Shown in pieces: positions 5,275-9,367 of a DNA stretch of 9,367 bases. The translations under genes and the position numbers were made by a program. Every line of letters begins with the position of its first letter. The stretch's first letter is position 1. The stretch is from Candidatus Uhrbacteria bacterium CG_4_9_14_3_um_filter_36_7 (GTDB lineage Bacteria > Patescibacteriota > Patescibacteriia > UBA9934 > GWF2-40-263), in assembly GCA_002791255.1 (NCBI GenBank), contig PFWS01000061.1:1-9367 (forward strand), written 5' to 3'. The notes under the pieces were generated by a model, which saw nothing but the letters and a program-made list of their open reading frames with translations, was not told where the DNA came from and searched no databases.

Positions 5275-6624
5275 TTATTTTTGCAGCCGGCGTTCGAAGA
5301 CGCTGGCTTGTCTATTTTCACTTCCAATAAAATAGAGTTTTTTTCCATCAACACTTAGCCAAAATTCTTGGATATTTTCCATTTCCACCATGGGTATGGT
5401 TGCTGATTGAATTTGTTGATAACGATCAAGAGCTACAATTTTTCCGTTTTCTTCATAAAAAATAATATTTGCCCTTGGATGCCAGGCAATTGAATCGATT
5501 GGTTGACTAACTCGAGTAATTAGTTCATTGGTGTGTGTAGAAAGATTGTAAACATGTATTTCAAATTCATTTACATAAAGAAGTTCAAAAGGATTTTGTG
5601 GATTCCAAAAAGCCTCTCTTGCGTGGGTAGATAAAAGCAATGGTTCATTTGGACGTGACGTTTCAAATAGGTAGATTTTTTCTTGATCTTCATCTTGAAG
5701 TAAAGCGAAAAACATCGGAGCTTTTAGAAATGTATAATTTCCTTTTGGTAGTGAACGAACGATTTCTTCTAATCCATTTTTTCCTTTTTTCTGAACAAAT
5801 AGCGTTTCTTGGGAGATTGAGTTTTCCACAAATAAAAGATCATTTCCACGAGCGATTCCCATGATAGTTTTATCAGATAATTTTTCTTGCGTTTGTTGCG
5901 AAAGGGAAAACACATAAAGTCCAGAAGGGAACTGTACATATAAAGTATCGTCTAGATCTGGATCCCACATAACGGATACTGGAGACATCTGATTAATTTC
6001 TATTTTTTGTTGGATATTTTTTTCAAGATCTATCACTGTCCAATGAGTTTTTTCATTTTGGTTATCTTCAATTAAAAGATATGTTCCAAGTGCAGACCAT
6101 TTAAATGAAAGATTTTCTGAACGTGATTGTGGAAGTCGCAAAAGTAATTTTTTTTCTATTTGATCAAAAGAAGATTGCCAGAGTTCTATCCATGCGGCTT
6201 GTTCAAGAATTAGAATAAAATTTTTTCCAGAAGGGTTTATAAGAGTTTTTTGAGAAAGAGGCGAAAGAAGCAAGGGGTTTTCTTCTAAAAAAAGATTGAT
6301 ATTTTCTAAAACCGTTGTACTTGTTTCTTTTACACTAACCCATTTTTCCCAGGGGATATATCCTGGTTTTTCCAGGCGTATTTTATATGATCCAGAAAAA
6401 AGTTGATCTAAAAGAATTGGGGTAGTTCCTTGTTTTTTTTCATTAAGAAAAACCATTGCTTGACGAGGCAGTGATGAAAGGGAAATCGAGCCAGTTTTAA
6501 TAAAACGTTGAGTTGGGAAATGAAAACGATACCCAGCTGTATAAAATACTAGCATTGGAGCAGAAAATAAAAAGCCAAGAACAAAAATGGTATAAAGAAA
6601 ACGTCGAAAGGAAAGAGAAAGCAT
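5275..6624 (-). CDS. Membrane-anchored PEGA-domain protein with a possible beta-propeller
   Basis: A 449-residue protein from ATG 6624. A single hydrophobic helix at 9-29 follows a short basic N-terminus (SFRRFLY), which fits an uncleaved anchor with the rest outside the membrane. FYTAGYRFHF leads into a PEGA-like domain at about 44-112, with KTGSISLSSLPRQAMVFLNEKKQG, GSYKIRLEKPGYIPWEKWVSV and related strands. Residues from about 120 onward are repeating beta segments (WIELWQ, WSALGTYLLIED, VMWDPDLDDTLYVQF, AFWNPQNPFELLYVNE, IAWHPRANIIFYEE) of the WD40/TolB-like propeller style. PEGA domains are linked to surface-layer and cell-envelope proteins; no enzymatic residues are seen. A longer frame could begin at TTG 6663, but the ATG places the start just upstream of the anchor and leaves room for the promoter. 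It diverges from the S41 protease and converges with the island gene 27 nt away. Confidence 0.82.
   Translation of the reverse strand: MLSLSFRRFLYTIFVLGFLFSAPMLVFYTAGYRFHFPTQRFIKTGSISLSSLPRQAMVFLNEKKQGTTPILLDQLFSGSYKIRLEKPGYIPWEKWVSVKETSTTVLENINLFLEENPLLLSPLSQKTLINPSGKNFILILEQAAWIELWQSSFDQIEKKLLLRLPQSRSENLSFKWSALGTYLLIEDNQNEKTHWTVIDLEKNIQQKIEINQMSPVSVMWDPDLDDTLYVQFPSGLYVFSLSQQTQEKLSDKTIMGIARGNDLLFVENSISQETLFVQKKGKNGLEEIVRSLPKGNYTFLKAPMFFALLQDEDQEKIYLFETSRPNEPLLLSTHAREAFWNPQNPFELLYVNEFEIHVYNLSTHTNELITRVSQPIDSIAWHPRANIIFYEENGKIVALDRYQQIQSATIPMVEMENIQEFWLSVDGKKLYFIGSENRQASVFERRLQK
5285..5318 (+). terminator. Possible terminator for the second island gene, inside the convergent gene
   Basis: AGCCGGCGT (5285-5293) can pair with ACGCTGGCT (5300-5308), a 9-bp stem with one G-U pair and a 6-nt loop, followed by the T-rich TTGTCTATTTT. 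It lies 38 nt past the stop at 5247 and within the 3' end of the oppositely oriented PEGA gene. The T tract is interrupted, so efficiency is uncertain. Confidence 0.4.
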
Positions 6625-6634
6625 AGAGTTTTGT

Positions 6635-6663
6635 ATTTTACTTGAGGTCTTTATCTTGAGCAA
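6635..6663 (-). promoter_or_regulatory. Candidate promoter of the PEGA gene
   Basis: On the - strand TTGCTC (6663-6658), a 17-nt spacer and TAAAAT (6640-6635, 5/6 match to TATAAT) lie just before ATG 6624. The predicted start of transcription falls only a few bases from the ATG, so the mRNA would have almost no leader. The -35 box is weak and overlaps that of the divergent promoter. Confidence 0.5.
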
Positions 6664-6684
6664 TTCATTTTTCTACGGTATGCT
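6656..6684 (+). promoter_or_regulatory. Candidate promoter of the S41 protease operon
   Basis: TTGAGC (6656-6661), a 17-nt spacer and TATGCT (6679-6684) precede ATG 6695 by 10 nt. Each box matches 4/6. The transcript would begin within a few bases of the start codon, consistent with the lack of a Shine-Dalgarno sequence there. Confidence 0.5.
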
Positions 6685-6694
6685 AAGCATTAGT

Positions 6695-7936
6695 ATGAAT
6701 GCTCCTGTTTCTTATTCTCAAAAATCATCTCCAAAAGGATTATTGGTACTCCTGGTTTTTGTTTTTCTACTTTTTTCCTTTCTTTTTGGATTTTTTATTG
6801 GTCAACAACGTGGGGTTCGTTCAGTAGTTCCAGATGGCGAAGGGGTTGTTTTGGATAAAGATTCTACCCCCACCTCTCTTTCAGAGGATATTTCATTTCG
6901 TCAATTTTGGGATGTTTGGAATCTCATCAAAGAAGAATATTATCGTCAACCTGTTTCTGAAAAAAAATTATTTTATGGAGCTTTAGATGGATTAGTTCAA
7001 TCCCTTGATGATCCTTATACAGTTTATTTTGATCCTGAACAAGCAAAAGAATTTGAAAGTGATTTATCAGGGTCATTTGATGGTATTGGCGCGGAAATCG
7101 GAATAAAGGATGATCAATTGCAGATTATTGCTCCGCTTGATGGAAGCCCGGCTAAGCAGGCAGGAATAATGGCAGCAGATAAAATTTATGCCATTGATGG
7201 ACAAGAAACAACTGATATGACGGTTGAGGAAGCGGTTCAAAAAATTCGTGGACCAAAAGGTACTACCGTTGTTTTGACTATTGGTCGAGGTAATGCTTCA
7301 TCTTTATTAGAAATTACGATTGTGCGCGGTACTATTACACTTGATAGTGTTAAACTTGAACTTCGAGAGGATGGAATTGCGGTTATTAATTTATCTTTTT
7401 TTTCAGAAGATACCGCGCTTCAATTTACTGAGGTTGTAAATACAATTTTAGCAAAAGGAGCAACAGGTTTAATAATTGATCTTCGCAATAATACTGGTGG
7501 GTTTTTAGATGCAGCCATTCAAGTCGCTGGTCATTGGCTTGGAAATCAAACAGTTGTCATTGAAAAAATTCAGGATAAACAACAAACGTATCATGATTCC
7601 AAGAAACCACGTCTTGAAAATATGCCTACAGTTATCCTTGTAAATGGAGGCTCGGCGTCTGCTTCGGAAATTCTTGCTGGAGCTCTGCAAGATTATGAAT
7701 TAGCAACTTTAATAGGAGAACAAACATTTGGGAAAGGATCAGTCCAGAATTATCAATCCTTGCCTGATGGTTCGGCAGTAAAAATAACTATTGCCGAATG
7801 GCTTACTCCAAAAGAAAGATCAATTCACGAAATTGGTATAACACCTGATGTTGTTGTTGAATTAACGCAAGAAGATTTTTTAAATGATTTAGATCCTCAA
7901 TTCGAAGCTGCTGTGGATTTTTTAAGTAACCCTTAG
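6695..7936 (+). CDS. S41 carboxyl-terminal processing protease (CtpA/Prc family)
   Basis: A 413-residue protease from ATG 6695. Residues 15-36 form one membrane helix (GLLVLLVFVFLLFSFLFGFFIG), placing the rest outside the cytoplasm. The S41 N-terminal region (FWDVWNLIKEEYY, 71-83; LDDPYTVYFDPE, 104-115) precedes a PDZ domain at about 125-210 with FDGIGAEIG, SPAKQAG and GDK-like ADKIYAIDG. The catalytic domain follows: LIIDLRNNTGG (259-269), NGGSASASEI (317-326) with the predicted nucleophile Ser322, and FGKGSVQ (345-351) with the general base Lys347. The Ser-Lys distance of 25 equals that of E. coli Prc. These enzymes cleave envelope proteins near the C-terminus. An alternative TTG start at 6656 would add 13 residues but overlaps the promoter. 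The Nudix gene follows after 11 nt. Confidence 0.95.
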   Translation: MNAPVSYSQKSSPKGLLVLLVFVFLLFSFLFGFFIGQQRGVRSVVPDGEGVVLDKDSTPTSLSEDISFRQFWDVWNLIKEEYYRQPVSEKKLFYGALDGLVQSLDDPYTVYFDPEQAKEFESDLSGSFDGIGAEIGIKDDQLQIIAPLDGSPAKQAGIMAADKIYAIDGQETTDMTVEEAVQKIRGPKGTTVVLTIGRGNASSLLEITIVRGTITLDSVKLELREDGIAVINLSFFSEDTALQFTEVVNTILAKGATGLIIDLRNNTGGFLDAAIQVAGHWLGNQTVVIEKIQDKQQTYHDSKKPRLENMPTVILVNGGSASASEILAGALQDYELATLIGEQTFGKGSVQNYQSLPDGSAVKITIAEWLTPKERSIHEIGITPDVVVELTQEDFLNDLDPQFEAAVDFLSNP

Positions 7937-7947
7937 GGTTTGTCTGT

Positions 7948-8451
7948 ATGACTTTATCTTCAGAAAAGCAAGAAAAACGAGAATCCAAAAAAAAGACCAA
8001 ACCACCTGTCAAAAAAGAACTTCCTATTTATGAGGAATCAGCCGGAGGACTTGTTTTCAAACAAACAAAACGAGGCATTGTTTTTGCCATGATTAAAGAT
8101 TCTTATGGAAAATGGACATTTCCAAAAGGTCATGTAGAAGCTGGGGAAGCGATTGAAGAAGCTGCTGCTCGAGAAACCCTTGAAGAGCTTGGGCTTGAAG
8201 AAATTCGTCTTCTTGAAAGTCTTGGAAAGATTACTATTTGGTTTCGTGATCGTTTTGTGAAAAAAGGAAAACTGATCCATAAGGACATTTCCTATTTTTT
8301 ATTTGAAACTCCAGAAGATACTTTTCTTATTCCTCATCCAGAAGAACGAGTTCAAAAAGTGGCATGGGTTTCAAAAAATAAAGTTCTTCAGATGTCTTTT
8401 TATAAAGATATGATTCCAATTATCCAGCGAGCTCTTGAAATTCTAAAATAA
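7948..8451 (+). CDS. Nudix hydrolase
   Basis: A 167-residue enzyme with a complete Nudix box at 61-83 (Gly61, Glu67, Arg75-Glu76, Glu79-Glu80, Gly82-Leu83), which binds metal and hydrolyses a nucleoside diphosphate linked to another group. ESAGGLVF (30-37) and GKWTFPKGH (54-62) are typical of the diadenosine-tetraphosphate and MutT-like branches, but substrate cannot be fixed from motifs. The first 24 residues are unusual, being rich in Lys, Glu and Ser (KQEKRESKKKTKPPVKK), probably disordered. ATG 7948 lies 11 nt after the protease stop; a weak AGGG at 7935-7938 overlaps that stop and may serve as ribosome binding site. An internal in-frame start nearer the domain would remove the basic tail. 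The gene probably shares a transcript with the protease and perhaps pyrG, which starts 44 nt later. A housekeeping or nucleotide-clearing role is plausible but unproven. Confidence 0.92.
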   Translation: MTLSSEKQEKRESKKKTKPPVKKELPIYEESAGGLVFKQTKRGIVFAMIKDSYGKWTFPKGHVEAGEAIEEAAARETLEELGLEEIRLLESLGKITIWFRDRFVKKGKLIHKDISYFLFETPEDTFLIPHPEERVQKVAWVSKNKVLQMSFYKDMIPIIQRALEILK

Positions 8452-8495
8452 GTTCCTTTTAAACGACTAATCTTAATTCCATCTTTTATTTCTCT

Positions 8496-9367
8496 ATGCC
8501 ACAACCAAAATATATTTTTGTGGTAGGCGGTGTTATGAGTAGTGTTGGTAAGGGTGTTACATCTGCCTCTATTGCTTCTATTTTACAATGCTGTGGGTAC
8601 AAGGTAACGAATGTTAAATGTGATATGTATGTTAATATTGATGCTGGAACTATTCGCCCAACCGAGCATGGAGAAGTTTTTGTTGGATCCGATGGAATTG
8701 AAGCAGATCAAGATTTGGGTAATTATGAGCGCTTTACTGGTAATCGGATGTCAGCTGTAAATTATGTAACCACAGGTCAGGTTTACCAAGAAGTGATTCG
8801 TCGAGAACGAAATTTGGAATATGAAGGGGAAGATGTAGAAGTGGTTCCTGATATTCCTAATGAAATTATACGCCGTATTCAATTAGCTCAAAAAACTAAT
8901 AAAGCCGAAATTACCATTATTGAATTTGGTGGAACCGTGGGAGAATACCAGGTTCTTCTTTTTTTAGAAGCAGCTCGTATTATGAAAGTTCATTATCCAA
9001 ATGATGTTGCTTTTGTGCTTGTAAGCTATTTGCCGCTTCCACAACATGTAGGTGAAATGAAGACTAAGCCAACTCAATATGCCATTAGAACATTGAATGG
9101 AGCTGGTATTATGGCGGATTTTTTAATTGCTCGAGGAGAAAAAACACTTGATGAAAAACGTCGAGACAAATTAGCTCATGTTTGTAATTTACGGGAGGGA
9201 ACCGTAATTGCAACTCCAGATGTTGATTCTATTTATGATATTCCTCTCTTGTTTCACGAACAAAAACTCGAAGATCGTCTGCTTGATGTTCTTCATTTAA
9301 AAAAACGTAAAAAGGATTTTCAAGTTTGGGAAAATTTTTCTCATAAGAAAAAACAAATTCGTCAATC
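8496..9367 (+). CDS. pyrG: CTP synthase, N-terminal synthetase domain (3' end outside window)
   Basis: The frame is open from ATG 8496 to the window edge, giving 290 residues. CTP synthase makes CTP from UTP, ATP and glutamine. The amidoligase domain is present: YIFVVGGVMSSVGKG (6-20) is the phosphate-binding loop, EHGEVFV (57-63) and DLGNYERF (73-80) are family hallmarks, Asp71 and Glu143 (IIEFGGTVGE) match the magnesium-binding residues, and KTKPTQ (189-194) matches the UTP-binding loop. The glutaminase domain with its catalytic cysteine lies beyond the window. Several positions differ from familiar bacterial enzymes, for example KCDMYVNIDAGTIRP in place of a KxDPYLNVDPGTMSP-type segment, and TVGEYQ in place of TVGDIES. 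The sequence is divergent but has all key residues seen here. No Shine-Dalgarno sequence precedes the ATG. The 44 nt before it contain no clear terminator, so it may be read from the Nudix transcript. Confidence 0.95.
   Translation, partial: MPQPKYIFVVGGVMSSVGKGVTSASIASILQCCGYKVTNVKCDMYVNIDAGTIRPTEHGEVFVGSDGIEADQDLGNYERFTGNRMSAVNYVTTGQVYQEVIRRERNLEYEGEDVEVVPDIPNEIIRRIQLAQKTNKAEITIIEFGGTVGEYQVLLFLEAARIMKVHYPNDVAFVLVSYLPLPQHVGEMKTKPTQYAIRTLNGAGIMADFLIARGEKTLDEKRRDKLAHVCNLREGTVIATPDVDSIYDIPLLFHEQKLEDRLLDVLHLKKRKKDFQVWENFSHKKKQIRQ

Larger units (their letters stand above)
3651..5318. other. G+C-rich island carrying two orphan + strand genes
   Basis: Base composition changes sharply here: 35 of 60 bases are G or C at 4021-4080 and 33 of 60 at 5101-5160, against 20 of 60 at 7441-7500. 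Both genes inside start with non-ATG codons behind strong purine-rich Shine-Dalgarno sequences, have their own promoter-like leaders, and are followed by hairpins. The native genes on both sides lack these traits. The left edge is set at the dispersed-repeat unit and the right edge at the last hairpin; neither edge is proven. No transposase, integrase or convincing flanking direct repeat is visible, so the mechanism of arrival is unknown. Confidence 0.6.

Overview
The window looks like part of a bacterial chromosome from the Candidate Phyla Radiation (Patescibacteria), probably a Parcubacteria-type lineage. The placement is an inference. It rests on AT-rich coding DNA (20 of 60 bases are G or C at 7441-7500), small intergenic gaps, mostly absent Shine-Dalgarno (SD) sequences, a membrane-anchored PEGA-domain protein of the style common in that group, and a divergent CTP synthase. 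TGA is used as a stop (first gene, 374-376), which argues against the code-25 lineages (Gracilibacteria, Absconditabacteria).

Left part (1-3636): cell-surface polysaccharide genes. The C-terminus of one family-2 glycosyltransferase overlaps a second, and a third follows, all on the + strand. Facing them on the - strand are an RmlD-type dTDP-4-dehydrorhamnose reductase and, just downstream of it, a cupin sugar epimerase/isomerase. Together they would make a deoxysugar nucleotide and transfer sugars to an envelope glycan. The two blocks converge with a 14-nt overlap of their 3' ends.

Middle part (3651 to about 5318): a compositional island. It starts with a degenerate palindromic dispersed-repeat unit (3651-3727). 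It carries two + strand genes that differ from everything around them: G+C near 50% (35 of 60 at 4021-4080), strong purine SD sequences, non-ATG starts (TTG and GTG), similar TTGACTTTT leaders, and hairpin terminators. The first encodes a soluble protein with a divergent DUF218 (YdcF/SanA/ElyC-like) signature. The second encodes a 123-residue protein I do not recognise. This is the most novel section. It looks like a pair of acquired single-gene transcription units.

Right part (5275-9367): native AT-rich genes. A PEGA-domain membrane-anchored protein (- strand) and an S41 carboxyl-terminal processing protease (+ strand) diverge from back-to-back promoters that predict very short or absent 5' leaders. 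The protease is followed closely by a Nudix hydrolase and by the N-terminal 290 residues of CTP synthase (pyrG), which runs off the window end. No tRNA, rRNA, CRISPR array or transposase gene is visible.
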